Below are positions 52,565-62,109 of a DNA stretch of 64,000 nt, one piece after another. Numbering within the stretch: position 1 is the stretch's first letter; every line of letters starts with the position of its first letter. The stretch is from assembly GCA_965246855.1 (NCBI GenBank), contig CBDFFP010000005.1, positions 310,001 through 374,000 on the forward strand, given 5' to 3'. The translations under genes and the position numbers were made by a program. The stretch is from UBA1952 sp965246855. Its GTDB lineage: Bacteria > Bacteroidota > Bacteroidia > Chitinophagales > Chitinophagaceae. The notes below the pieces were generated by a model that saw only the letters and a program-made list of their open reading frames with translations, was not told the DNA's origin and ran no database searches.

Positions 52565-52595
52565 TTGAAAATCTGTGCTGCCTGACCCATATTTG
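52565..52595 (+). promoter_or_regulatory. Candidate promoter for the NAGK-like gene
   Basis: TTG at 52565 and CATATTTG at 52588-52595, with a 20-bp spacer, match the Bacteroidetes -33/-7 form with one mismatch in TAnnTTTG. The predicted transcript begins about 24 bases before the ATG at 52627. Confidence 0.35.
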
Positions 52596-52626
52596 TAGAG
52601 CGGTAATTCCCCTTCCCCTACCCCTT

Positions 52627-53484
52627 ATGTCCACGCTCATTCTTGCAGAAAGCGGCTCCACGAAAACCGATTGGCGCATTATCAAAAACGACAAGGTTAT
52701 TTTCAACGCCAAGACGTCGGGCGTAAATCCTTACCTGCAAAAAGACGCGGATATCGAGGAAATTCTGACCAAAGAATTTCCGGCGGAATGCGGCATGACA
52801 GCGAAGCGCTCGGTGGTTTTTTACGGCGCAGGCGTCAGCAAACAGCAGAACAGCGAACGCCTTTCTGCAGTACTTCAGAAATTTTTCGGCACTTCTTCGG
52901 TGTCGGTGATGACGGATATGCTCGGCGCGGCGCGGGCGCTTTGCGGAAACACAAAAGGCGTAGTCTGTATTCTCGGCACGGGCAGCAACAGTTGCTTCTA
53001 CGACGGACAGGACATCGCTGACCAACACGTTTCGCTTGGCTATCTCGCGGGCGACGAAGGCAGTGGAAACCACTTGGGCAAGAAGGTGCTTCAATACTAC
53101 GCTTACAAAACGTTTGACGAAGAACTGCAAGCGGCTTTTGAAGGCGAATGGGGAAATGACATGGGAGCGATCCTGACGAAACTCTACAGCCACCCGTTTC
53201 CCAACCGTTATCTCGCCTGCTTTGTAAAAATACTGGCCGAAAACCGGGGGCATTTTATGGTGGAGAACATTGTGGAAGACGCATTCACGGCGTTTTTTAC
53301 AAAGCACATTTTCAAGTATCGCCAAACATGGAAAGGGCCAGTGCACTTCGCAGGCTCCGTCTCCTATGAATTCCGGGATGTGTTGACAGAGATGTGCCAC
53401 CAGTACGAGATAGAACTGGGCCGGATTGTACAGGCACCAATGGATGCACTTGTGCATTATCACACTGGTTGTGTGGCTTCTTAA
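52627..53484 (+). CDS. BadF/BcrA-type ATPase, N-acetylglucosamine-kinase-like
   Basis: This 285-residue protein of the sugar-kinase-like ATPase superfamily has LAESGSTKTDWRII (phosphate 1), ILGTGSNSCFYDGQ (phosphate 2), LGYLAGDEGSGNHLGKKVLQ, and FAGSVSYEFRDVL (adenosine). The layout is that of N-acetylglucosamine kinase relatives, which phosphorylate amino sugars from chitin or peptidoglycan. Substrate specificity is not shown by the sequence alone. Two strong terminators follow. Confidence 0.88.
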   Translation: MSTLILAESGSTKTDWRIIKNDKVIFNAKTSGVNPYLQKDADIEEILTKEFPAECGMTAKRSVVFYGAGVSKQQNSERLSAVLQKFFGTSSVSVMTDMLGAARALCGNTKGVVCILGTGSNSCFYDGQDIADQHVSLGYLAGDEGSGNHLGKKVLQYYAYKTFDEELQAAFEGEWGNDMGAILTKLYSHPFPNRYLACFVKILAENRGHFMVENIVEDAFTAFFTKHIFKYRQTWKGPVHFAGSVSYEFRDVLTEMCHQYEIELGRIVQAPMDALVHYHTGCVAS

Positions 53485-53501
53485 AGCTTGTTTTCCCTTA
53501 A

Positions 53502-53539
53502 AAAAAGTGCGGCACTGTTTTCACAGCGCCGCACTTTTT
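53502..53539 (+). terminator. Terminator of the NAGK-like gene
   Basis: AAAAAGTGCGGC pairs with GCCGCACTTTTT. It is 17 bases after the stop at 53484. Confidence 0.85.
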
Positions 53540-53599
53540 GCTTTATTCAACAGAAAGAAGATTCTATTGTGTACTACTTTCTCCCCAGAATGAGGATGC

Positions 53600-53639
53600 A
53601 AAAAAGCCTCCTGACTTTATCGTCAGGAGGCTTTTTTTA
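53600..53639. terminator. Strong terminator of the OmpA-family gene
   Basis: AAAAAGCCTCCTGAC (53601-53615) pairs with GTCAGGAGGCTTTTT (53622-53636), perfect over 15 bp. It lies just downstream of the minus-strand OmpA-like gene and can act in both directions. Confidence 0.9.
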
Positions 53640-53663
53640 TTTCCGAAAAGGAACGTGCAATTC

Positions 53664-55457
53664 TTAGTTGCGGCGCATGTTCGGGAATGGAGGAGGTATG
53701 GTAGCAGGGCCTTCTTCGCCAGCATTCGCGCTGCGATACATAACACCGTTTTCTTCACCTGCACCACCGTATTGGAAGATAAAGCGATTGCGGTCAACAC
53801 CCGCTTTTTCGCCCATATACTCAATAACAGCGTTCACGCGATCCCAGCTACGCTGCTGCATCATTTTAGAGCCGCTGCCGTTACCGGTGATAACCACTTT
53901 ACAAGTTGGGTTAGCGTTCATTTGTGCAGCAAGGTTAGACAGTTGGCTTTGCATAGCAGGGCTGATGCGGCTGCTACCAGAGGAGAACATCAGCGAACCG
54001 GCACCGATGTTGCCACAGGCAGGTGCTTGACCTACTTGACCCGTACAGTTACAAGGGCATTTGCCTACGCCGTCCGCATCTACTGGCTGACATTCTGTTG
54101 GTGTAATTAACTGACGATCACGGAAGTCAGGAACGCCGTCACCATCTGTATCCATTGGGCAACCATGTGCATCAACTGCAGTACCGGCGGGTGTACCCGG
54201 GCATTTGTCGAACTGATCCACTACGCCGTCGCCGTCAGAGTCGGTGAGGGTTGGGTCAGGAAGGCGCATGTGGCGTGGGTCAGACAGCTCGCTGTAGGCA
54301 TGATCCAGTGGATTCATCCAGTACAGTGGCTCCACGCGCGTCTTGCGGCTGCCGATGTTGATATTCAGACCTACGTTAGCGTAGTTAATAAGATCGTTAT
54401 CCGAAGAGTTTGAAATTCCTCCTCCCGGAATGCTGTTGTATCGAACACCGTCCAGATAGTCAGCACCACTACCGAAAGGCATCGTAACGCGGTCTTCAAG
54501 AGACAGGCTCAATGTCTTGCTCAAGCGGAATTGTACACCGGCACCACCTGTCAAACAGAAAGCTGGAGTTTTGTCAAACACCTCCCTCTTGCCTCCATTA
54601 ATCAGGCCCGGAGTCTCGTAAGAACCATCCAGAATGTCGGAAAGCTTTTGGCGAACATTAAGTCGGTTGTCGGTAAAGTCTTTTGCAGGTTGTGTACCAG
54701 CAGGCGAACCAGCAGGAACAAAGTATTCAGACAACTTTGTACGGAACGCATCTGAGCCAGTGGTATAGTTTGAGCCATTGTCTCTGAGAGCGTCTACACG
54801 TGTACCATAAGCGATACCAGCTATACCACCGAAAACGTATATATTTACACGTGGCTTCGCTTTGTTAAACAGGATGTTCGTCAGGTTAGCAACAACATCA
54901 ACGTTTACGTTGTGTGCTTCTGTGCGATAATTGTAGAAAAAATCGCCATTGTAACCACTGGCCGCATTAGTGGTCACACCGCCGGTTGTTACCCTCTGGG
55001 TGTTCGCTACCGCGACGTTGGTATTAGCAGGCTCCAAGTTCAGACCTTTGGCAACGCCATACGTGTAATCAAGACGAACGCTAAAGGTGTAGCCTAATGC
55101 CTTCCGAATGTGCGCGCCAATGCCATAGCTGCTGATAACGTCCTTGGTGTTACCTGGCTGCCAGATGTACAAAGGATCTACATCACCGAAGATGTTCCAC
55201 ATACCGGTGTGAATACCGAACTCCCATTGATTGCGGGGGCGGGGAGGAAACACGTATTCGTGGTTCATGTACTGACGATACTGCTTCATCCGTCCAGACG
55301 GATATTTCGTAGAGTCGAATACATCGTAATTCTGACCGCGGTAGGTCATGTCGCGAGTGGTGTATGTCGTTGTGGAGGTACCATCCTGCGCCGAGGCAGT
55401 GGTAGCGGCCATAACAGAACATAAACCAGCTACCATAAGGTACTTAGTGTATGCCAT
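53664..55457 (-). CDS. OmpA-family outer membrane protein with TSP3 repeats
   Basis: The ATG at 55457 gives 597 residues with a signal peptide (YTKYLMVAGLCSVMAATTAS, then AQ). A long N-terminal beta-barrel-like region to about 390 is followed by thrombospondin-type-3 calcium repeats at about 400-450 (DSDGDGVVDQFDKCPG, DTDGDGVPDF). An OmpA-like C-terminal domain at about 490-580 has LMFSSGSSRISPAMQSQLSN and ITGNGSGSKMMQQRSWDRVN, which is a divergent form of the usual peptidoglycan-binding motif. It links the outer membrane to peptidoglycan in related bacteria. A -7-like AACCTTTG lies upstream near 55542. Confidence 0.9.
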   Translation of the reverse strand: MAYTKYLMVAGLCSVMAATTASAQDGTSTTTYTTRDMTYRGQNYDVFDSTKYPSGRMKQYRQYMNHEYVFPPRPRNQWEFGIHTGMWNIFGDVDPLYIWQPGNTKDVISSYGIGAHIRKALGYTFSVRLDYTYGVAKGLNLEPANTNVAVANTQRVTTGGVTTNAASGYNGDFFYNYRTEAHNVNVDVVANLTNILFNKAKPRVNIYVFGGIAGIAYGTRVDALRDNGSNYTTGSDAFRTKLSEYFVPAGSPAGTQPAKDFTDNRLNVRQKLSDILDGSYETPGLINGGKREVFDKTPAFCLTGGAGVQFRLSKTLSLSLEDRVTMPFGSGADYLDGVRYNSIPGGGISNSSDNDLINYANVGLNINIGSRKTRVEPLYWMNPLDHAYSELSDPRHMRLPDPTLTDSDGDGVVDQFDKCPGTPAGTAVDAHGCPMDTDGDGVPDFRDRQLITPTECQPVDADGVGKCPCNCTGQVGQAPACGNIGAGSLMFSSGSSRISPAMQSQLSNLAAQMNANPTCKVVITGNGSGSKMMQQRSWDRVNAVIEYMGEKAGVDRNRFIFQYGGAGEENGVMYRSANAGEEGPATIPPPFPNMRRN

Positions 55458-55705
55458 AATGGGGGGGGTTGAGAAAAAGAGAGGAGTTCTTTTGAAGTGA
55501 GAATGGGAGTACCTTTCCGTTAGGAACGGTTCATCCCGCAAAGGTTGCACCGCAAAATGGAAAATCCAAAATTTATTCCTGATAAATTCCGCAATTTCCT
55601 CCGCGCTTTCTTAATAGAACTATGCCAATGCCAAACCTAAAGAATGCAGCACCTTTGTAGTCCTTTCCGTTTTCTGGCCGTCTTACTCCCCGGACGGCGT
55701 TCTTC

Positions 55706-56668
55706 ATGGAGTCTGCAAAAACCATTATTCAGCACGAACTGGAACTCTTCGAAAAAGAGTTCCAGAAAGCCACCCGTGCCTCCAATCCCTTGCTGGAACG
55801 CATCATGCGCTTTATCGTGCGGCGCAAAGGCAAAGGTCTGCGGCCCATGTACGTCTTCCTCTGCGCCCGGCTCGCTGGAGGTGTGCAGCCTGCCACTTAC
55901 CGCGCGGCTTCCCTCATTGAACTGCTTCATACAGCCACGCTCGTTCACGACGACGTGGTGGACGACTCAGCACAGCGGCGCGGATTCTTCTCCATCAATG
56001 CACTTTGGAAAAATAAAATCGCCGTTCTCGTGGGCGATTATCTGCTTTCCAAAGGACTGCTTCTGGCGATAGACAACGGCGATTTCCGGCTCTTGCAAAT
56101 CACCTCCCGCGCGGTGCGCGAAATGAGTGAAGGCGAATTGCTGCAAATGGAAAAGGCCCGAAAATTAGACATCTCCGAGGACGTCTATTTTGAAATCATC
56201 CGCGCCAAAACGGCATCCCTGCTCGCTGCGGCCTGCGCAGGCGGCGCTTGGTCAGCTACCGAAAACGAAGAAACAACCGAGATTTTCCGGCAGTTCGGCG
56301 AGGCTGTTGGCATTGCTTTTCAAATCAAAGACGACCTCTTCGATTACGGTGCTGCAGACATAGGAAAGCCCACCGGCATCGACATCCGCGAGAAGAAAAT
56401 GACGCTGCCGCTTATTTACACCTTGTCGGTTGCGAATAAAGAAGCGCGCCGCAAAATCATCTACGGCGTGAAGAACCAAAACACAGACAAACGCGTAGTG
56501 GCTGACATCATTCGTCAAGTAGTAGAAGCAGGCGGCATCCGCTACGCGGAAGCGAAAATGAACGACTACCGGAACCGCTCGCTGCAATTGCTCCAAGCCT
56601 TTCCTGACAACGACGTACGCCGCGCGCTGGAAGAGCTGGTGAACTACGCCATTGACCGGAAGTATTGA
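55706..56668 (+). CDS. Trans-prenyl (polyprenyl) diphosphate synthase
   Basis: This 320-residue all-helical enzyme of the isoprenyl synthase family extends allylic diphosphates with isopentenyl diphosphate. The first Asp-rich motif is TATLVHDDVVDDSAQRR and the second is FQIKDDLFDYGA. The octaprenyl/polyprenyl class is likely, supplying the menaquinone side chain used by the respiratory complex in this window, but chain length cannot be read from the sequence. Upstream 55458-55705 has no gene. Confidence 0.92.
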   Translation: MESAKTIIQHELELFEKEFQKATRASNPLLERIMRFIVRRKGKGLRPMYVFLCARLAGGVQPATYRAASLIELLHTATLVHDDVVDDSAQRRGFFSINALWKNKIAVLVGDYLLSKGLLLAIDNGDFRLLQITSRAVREMSEGELLQMEKARKLDISEDVYFEIIRAKTASLLAAACAGGAWSATENEETTEIFRQFGEAVGIAFQIKDDLFDYGAADIGKPTGIDIREKKMTLPLIYTLSVANKEARRKIIYGVKNQNTDKRVVADIIRQVVEAGGIRYAEAKMNDYRNRSLQLLQAFPDNDVRRALEELVNYAIDRKY

Positions 56669-56707
56669 GTAGAAAGTGGAAAGCTTTTGAAAAATGGGGA
56701 ATTATGT

Positions 56708-56732
56708 AAGAACACTCCACGAGGCGTGTTCT
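56708..56732. terminator. Hairpin downstream of the prenyl synthase
   Basis: AAGAACAC pairs with GTGTTCTCTT around a CTCCACGAGGC loop, about 40 bases after the stop at 56668. The T run is weak. Confidence 0.4.
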
Positions 56733-56878
56733 CTTAAATCGCACCTTTGAAATCCGGTTCTTGTTCTCAGGATTTCAGGCTCTGTTTTCTGGATTTTCCA
56801 ACGATTCCCACCGGAACTTTATCGCCTGTTTTTTGTTAGTTCTTCCCGGAAAAATTTCCCTTCTTACACCGAAAATTC

Positions 56879-59707
56879 ATGCAGGCCGATACTGATAAAA
56901 TCATCGTTCAGGGCGCACGTGTTCACAACCTCAAAAACGTGGACATCGCCATTCCTAAAAACAAGCTGGTAGTCATCACCGGCATCTCCGGCTCTGGCAA
57001 ATCCTCTCTTGCTTTCGATACGCTTTTTGCCGAAGGGCAGCGCCGCTACATGGAAAGCTTTGCGGCCTACGCGCGGCAGTTTATGGGCGACCTGGAGCGG
57101 CCCGATGTGGACAGGGTTTCGGGCCTCTCGCCGGTCATTTCCATTGAGCAAAAGACCACCAATCGCAATCCGCGCTCCACGGTTGGAACGGTGACAGAAG
57201 TGTATGATTTTATGCGCCTGTTGTATGCCCGGATTGGCGAGGCGTATTCGTGGCAAACGGGCGCGCGGATGACGAAGTTTTCGGAAGAAGAAATCCTTTC
57301 CCACGTAGAAGAAAATCTGGCCGGGAAACGCATCTCCGTTCTCTCCCCCATCGTGCGCGGACGGAAAGGCCACTACCGCGAACTTTTTGAGCAATTGCGC
57401 AAGCAAGGCTACCTGAAAGTGCGCATCGACGGCGAGGTTACCGACCTCAAAGAACGTATGCAGGTGGACCGCTACAAGATTCACGATATAGAGTTGGTGG
57501 TGGACCGTTTGGAAGTCATTCCCGAAGACAAAACCCGCCTTTCACAGAGTGTGCAGAAGGCGTTGCAAATGGGGAAAGGGCTGCTGTTTATTCTGGATGC
57601 CGACGACGGCAGCCTGCGCCAATACAGCCGCCAACTGATGGACCCGGAAACGGGATTGAGCTACGAAGAACCTTCGCCCAACACTTTCTCTTTCAACTCG
57701 CCCTACGGCGCGTGTCCGAAGTGCAACGGGCTGGGAACGGTGTATCAAATCAACATGGCGGAAGTAATTCCCGACCCGTCGAAAAGCCTGAGGGAAGGCG
57801 GCATCGTTCCCCTCGGCGGCGAGCGCGAAGCACAGGTGTTTCAGCAGGCAATGAAAGAGGCAAAAAAGCGGAAAATATCGGCCACCGCGCCGCTCTCTTC
57901 CCTTTCCAAAGAAGACCTCAACTTCCTGCTTTACGCCAACGAGGAAGGCGAGATTACCCAAGACGAAACCAACGCGGCTTACGGCTATCTCGCCCCGGAA
58001 TTTGAAGGAATTATCAACGTGCTGTACCGCTGGTTCAATCAGTCTGCTTCCGAGAGCATCCGCGAGTGGGCCGAAGGCTTTATGATGCTGCAATCCTGCC
58101 CGGAATGCAACGGTGCAAGGCTGAAGAAGGAAAGTCTTTTCTTCCGCGTTTCCGACAAGAATATTTCGGAGCTTTCGGCAATGGCGCTGTCGGATTTGCA
58201 GGCGTGGTTTACAGGCGTAGAAGACCGCCTGAACAAGCGCCAGAACCTCATTGCCAAAGACATCCTGAAAGAGATTCGCGACCGCTTGCATTTCCTTCTG
58301 GACGTGGGCCTGCACTACCTTACGCTTGACCGCCCCACCCGCACCCTTTCCGGCGGCGAAAGCCAGCGCATCCGCCTAGCAACGCAAATCGGCTCGCAGC
58401 TCACAGGCATCACCTACATCCTCGACGAACCCAGCATTGGCCTGCACCAGCGCGACAACCACCGCCTCATTGGCGCGCTTCAAAACCTGCGCGATACGGG
58501 CAACTCCGTCCTTGTGGTGGAGCACGACAAAGACATCATGCTGGCGGCGGATTACCTTATCGATATTGGCCCGGCGGCAGGCTGGCACGGCGGCAGAATC
58601 GTGAGCGAAGGCACACCGGAAGAAGTGCTTCTTACTGACACGAAAACGGCAGGCTATCTGAACGGAAAGCTCCGCATTGAAATCCCGAAAGAACGGCGCA
58701 AAGGCAACGGCAACAAACTGGTCTTAAAAGGCGCTACAGGCAACAACCTGAAGAACGTCTCCATCACCATTCCGATGGGCGCGCTGACGGCCATTACGGG
58801 CGTGAGCGGCAGCGGGAAAAGCACATTGATTAACGACACGCTCTACCCACTTCTGGGCCAGCACTGCTACCACAATTTCAAGCAGCAGCCCGCGCCGTAT
58901 AAGAAGATGGAGGGACTGGAATTCTTAGACAAAGTCATTGAAATAGACCAAAGCCCGATTGGCCGCACGCCGCGCTCCAACCCGGCAACTTACTGCGGTT
59001 TTTTCACCGAAATCCGCACCCTTTTCGCGCAGGTTCCCGAAGCAAAAATCCGCGGCTATACAGCGGGCCGTTTCTCCTTCAACGTGAAAGGCGGACGCTG
59101 CGAAACCTGCGGCGGCGGCGGGATGCGCACGATTGAAATGGGCTTCCTGCCGGACGTGTACGTGCCCTGCGAAACCTGTCGCGGACGGCGTTACAACCGC
59201 GAAACGCTGGAGATTCGCTACAAAGGAAAATCCATTGCCGATGTGCTGGAAATGACGGTGGACGACGCGGTGGAAATGTTTGTGAACGTGCCGTGGCTGC
59301 ACCGCCGCATCAAAGCCCTGAGAGACGTGGGGCTTGGTTATATCACACTCGGTCAAAACGCAGTTACGCTCAGTGGCGGTGAAGCGCAACGCGTAAAACT
59401 GGCAACGGAACTCGGCAAGCGCGACACGGGACAGACGGTGTACATTCTCGACGAGCCAACAACGGGTCTGCATTTTCAGGACATTGAACACCTCATCAAC
59501 GTAATGCAAAGGCTGGTAGATAAAGGCAACACCATCCTCGTGATTGAACACAATCTTGACGTAGTGAAGGTGGCTGATTACGTGATTGATATGGGGCCGG
59601 AAGGTGGCAGCGGCGGCGGCACGGTAGTGGGCACAGGAACGCCGGAAAAAATCGCGTCTATCCCGGAAAGCCACACCGGAAAGTATTTGAAGGCGGAGCT
59701 AACGTAG
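56879..59707 (+). CDS. uvrA: Excinuclease ABC subunit A (second UvrA paralogue)
   Basis: This 942-residue UvrA starts at the ATG at 56879 (MQADTDKIIVQGARVHNLKN). Walker A motifs are GISGSGKSSLAFDTLF and GVSGSGKSTLINDTL, and signatures are TLSGGESQRIRLATQIG and TLSGGEAQRVKLATELGK. Zinc pairs are CPKCNGLG/CPECNGARL and CETCGGGG/CETCRGRR. It is shorter than the copy at 36409 and lacks its Lys-rich tail and the extra loop, and is closer to canonical UvrA in size. Either copy could serve UvrABC repair. Confidence 0.95.
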   Translation: MQADTDKIIVQGARVHNLKNVDIAIPKNKLVVITGISGSGKSSLAFDTLFAEGQRRYMESFAAYARQFMGDLERPDVDRVSGLSPVISIEQKTTNRNPRSTVGTVTEVYDFMRLLYARIGEAYSWQTGARMTKFSEEEILSHVEENLAGKRISVLSPIVRGRKGHYRELFEQLRKQGYLKVRIDGEVTDLKERMQVDRYKIHDIELVVDRLEVIPEDKTRLSQSVQKALQMGKGLLFILDADDGSLRQYSRQLMDPETGLSYEEPSPNTFSFNSPYGACPKCNGLGTVYQINMAEVIPDPSKSLREGGIVPLGGEREAQVFQQAMKEAKKRKISATAPLSSLSKEDLNFLLYANEEGEITQDETNAAYGYLAPEFEGIINVLYRWFNQSASESIREWAEGFMMLQSCPECNGARLKKESLFFRVSDKNISELSAMALSDLQAWFTGVEDRLNKRQNLIAKDILKEIRDRLHFLLDVGLHYLTLDRPTRTLSGGESQRIRLATQIGSQLTGITYILDEPSIGLHQRDNHRLIGALQNLRDTGNSVLVVEHDKDIMLAADYLIDIGPAAGWHGGRIVSEGTPEEVLLTDTKTAGYLNGKLRIEIPKERRKGNGNKLVLKGATGNNLKNVSITIPMGALTAITGVSGSGKSTLINDTLYPLLGQHCYHNFKQQPAPYKKMEGLEFLDKVIEIDQSPIGRTPRSNPATYCGFFTEIRTLFAQVPEAKIRGYTAGRFSFNVKGGRCETCGGGGMRTIEMGFLPDVYVPCETCRGRRYNRETLEIRYKGKSIADVLEMTVDDAVEMFVNVPWLHRRIKALRDVGLGYITLGQNAVTLSGGEAQRVKLATELGKRDTGQTVYILDEPTTGLHFQDIEHLINVMQRLVDKGNTILVIEHNLDVVKVADYVIDMGPEGGSGGGTVVGTGTPEKIASIPESHTGKYLKAELT

Positions 59708-59779
59708 GAGGCTAAATACCGGGTATTCGTGTGCCGTAGGAAAGCCTTGTAGGTAGCAACGCAAAACAGGTCATCATCC

Positions 59780-59796
59780 GCGTCCTGTAGGGACGC
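59780..59796. repeat. 17-bp palindrome GCGTCC-TGTAG-GGACGC
   Basis: A short perfect palindrome lies between uvrA and the terminator. It resembles the CCCTGTAGGGG core at 30903-31071. Confidence 0.45.
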
Positions 59797-59814
59797 TTTG
59801 TGAATAAAAAGAGG

Positions 59815-59848
59815 AACGGCTGCACTTCTTCAGGTGCAGCCGTTTTTT
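59815..59848. terminator. Bidirectional terminator
   Basis: AACGGCTGCAC pairs with GTGCAGCCGTT and is followed by T5. It separates the convergent uvrA and metalloprotease genes. Confidence 0.85.
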
Positions 59849-59865
59849 CTATGAGATTCCTTTTC

Positions 59866-62091
59866 TTACTGAATCACAAACGAGACGGTTTCACCAAAAT
59901 TCTTCTCCGCGTTTTGGAGGCGGAAATAATAGGTTCCTGCCGGATAATTCTGAGCAGAAAAAGTGCTTTGCGCGCTGTCAAAAGTTCCTTTCCAAATCTG
60001 CTGGCCCATATTGTTGTAAAGCATTGCCTGCACGCCCAAAAGGCCATCGGGCAACACAATGTTCAGCACGTCTTTCGCAGGCACAGGATACACCTTCACC
60101 AGCGTTTCTTTGCCGGCGACATTACTCACGCTCATCGGGTCAAATTTCGCACGCAAAACAGCCCGGTTAATGGCGAAGAAAACATTGTTGGCGCCCTTTA
60201 CCTTGATGCGGCCTTTGTTGGTGGTGATGTTTGGAACTGTAAAAGTGGCCGAGCCGCTGTTAGGCACGCCCGTCGCCAATGTGTAAGGCCAGGTACGGCC
60301 ACTGTCCGTAGAATAGTAAATGTTCACCGTTGGACAGTTAATCGGCGCAGCCGCTGTATTGGATACGTCCCAGGTAACGGTGCGCAGCGAGCCGCCAATG
60401 AGCGTATCGAGCGCAGAGGTAAGGTTGAGGATGCGGAATGTATCTGCTGCCTTAATCGCGTTCAGCGTAACCAGTCCGTTGGTAGCACTGTTGAAAGCAC
60501 CCAGTCCGTTAGCTACGTTGCGCACCGTGAGCAGGAAATTCATCGTGCGGCCTACAGTTGAAGGCTGGTCGGCAATAACTGTCGTGCGGTTGTTTATCAG
60601 CGTGGGGATGGAAGGGAAAACACGCGTGGGCGAAGCAGTAGGGAAAAAGCTTCGCCAGATAGGACCTGTAGTAGCGGCATTGGTGTAAGAGGCGCCAAAA
60701 TTGCCAAGGTCATATTCTTCCCAGCAGTACGTAACCGCTGTGCCGGAAACGGTGGGAGCTGTCAACTCAAAAGGGGTATACCATGGAATGTTGTAAGTAC
60801 GCGCAGTCTGCGTCACCACTGGAACGGTATTTCCGGTTACGCTAGCCGTGCCACATACAGGCGCAGTGGTCATCTCTGTGGTCGTCTGGTCCAGGCTGAT
60901 AGCGTGGAAATAAGCGTCGCTATTAGGCTGGATGTTAGAGCCGCAGAGACCCGCATAGGCCATAATCGTAGAGCCGGAACCCGGTTCATAGGCCGTTGTA
61001 GGTTCGCCGTTTGTATAACAACTGCTTCCGGGGGTGGCGGAATTATCCTCATTAAATGTGTGTTGGCCGCCAAACTGGTGGCCCATTTCGTGCGCTACGT
61101 AGTCCACGTCAAAAGCATCACCTACCGGACTTGGGGAACCGGTTACCCCCTGCGCTTTCACCGAGTTGTTGCAAAGTGCGCCAAGCGTCGCAATGCCCCC
61201 ACCGCCGGTGGAGAATACGTGGCCAATGTCGTAGTTGGCAGAGCCAATTTGAGCAGTCACCCAATTTTGATTCTGCCTCAACATAACCGAACCATTGTTA
61301 TTGGTGAAACTGTCTGTAGTGCCATTTAGGAATATCAACACGTCGGTGTTGGGAATCAACTGCATCGTTGCGGCAATCTCCTTCTCATAAATGCCGTTCA
61401 CGCGGTTCACGGAGGTCACCATTTTAGCCAGAACCGTCGCTTTGGTGGGAACGTTCGGGAATGTTACCGCCGCTGCATATTCGCCCGTGCAGGCCAATGC
61501 CAGCCGGTAGGTGCGCTTCATCAGTCCGTTGGTGGTCAGCGCACCTGGGTCGGCAGGATTGGGCACAGGTCGTGCCGCTTCCAGTTCGCAAACCATTTGC
61601 TGTCGTCCGGAGCGGCTCAGGTTCTTGCGGTCATACACAATGTAACGCCCGTCGTTAGCCGTAGAAAACGGGTCGATGAAGTATTGCGCACCGCTGCCGT
61701 CCAGAATCATTGCGTGGAAGGCGCCCTCACCTACGTCCAGCTTCACTGTTGTTTTCGGGTCGCCCTGCAAGGTACCTGTATAGGTCAGCAGGCCGGGATA
61801 TTTCGTGTAAAAATCGCCGGTAGAGATGGGCGTTTCCCAGACCAGAAAAGTCTCAAAGCTACCGTCAGGCATAGGCAGCGAGAGCGAAACAGCACTTTTT
61901 GGGTCTTGCGGCGAAGCTTTCAACGCAGCCGCCATATCAGCGAAGCGCAAGGTGTAGGTCAGGAAGCTTTCGGCAGCGATGCGCGGCGCTTGCGCACCGG
62001 CATCCGTCAGGCTCCAAAGAGCAACACTACCTCCGGCAAAGGAAGACAGCGTGAGGGCCACAAAAGCCAGTGTGAGGAGTTGTTTTTTCAT
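59866..62091 (-). CDS. Secreted reprolysin-like zinc metalloprotease with T9SS tail
   Basis: This 741-residue pre-pro-protease has a signal peptide (MKKQLLTLAFVALTLSSFAG), a propeptide to about residue 190, and an M12-type metalloprotease domain with zinc site HEMGHQFGGQH (His334, Glu335, His338, His344). The GGGIATLGALC segment is upstream of the site, and the Met-turn region is likely STIMAYAGLCG. Ig/Fn-like domains follow, then a T9SS sorting domain (VYPVPAKDVLNIVL to SFVIQ). It is expected to be exported by T9SS and activated by propeptide removal. The lipoprotein encoded 18 bases upstream resembles the propeptide. Confidence 0.9.
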   Translation of the reverse strand: MKKQLLTLAFVALTLSSFAGGSVALWSLTDAGAQAPRIAAESFLTYTLRFADMAAALKASPQDPKSAVSLSLPMPDGSFETFLVWETPISTGDFYTKYPGLLTYTGTLQGDPKTTVKLDVGEGAFHAMILDGSGAQYFIDPFSTANDGRYIVYDRKNLSRSGRQQMVCELEAARPVPNPADPGALTTNGLMKRTYRLALACTGEYAAAVTFPNVPTKATVLAKMVTSVNRVNGIYEKEIAATMQLIPNTDVLIFLNGTTDSFTNNNGSVMLRQNQNWVTAQIGSANYDIGHVFSTGGGGIATLGALCNNSVKAQGVTGSPSPVGDAFDVDYVAHEMGHQFGGQHTFNEDNSATPGSSCYTNGEPTTAYEPGSGSTIMAYAGLCGSNIQPNSDAYFHAISLDQTTTEMTTAPVCGTASVTGNTVPVVTQTARTYNIPWYTPFELTAPTVSGTAVTYCWEEYDLGNFGASYTNAATTGPIWRSFFPTASPTRVFPSIPTLINNRTTVIADQPSTVGRTMNFLLTVRNVANGLGAFNSATNGLVTLNAIKAADTFRILNLTSALDTLIGGSLRTVTWDVSNTAAAPINCPTVNIYYSTDSGRTWPYTLATGVPNSGSATFTVPNITTNKGRIKVKGANNVFFAINRAVLRAKFDPMSVSNVAGKETLVKVYPVPAKDVLNIVLPDGLLGVQAMLYNNMGQQIWKGTFDSAQSTFSAQNYPAGTYYFRLQNAEKNFGETVSFVIQ

Positions 62092-62109
62092 AAAAAAGCG
62101 TAGGAATTT

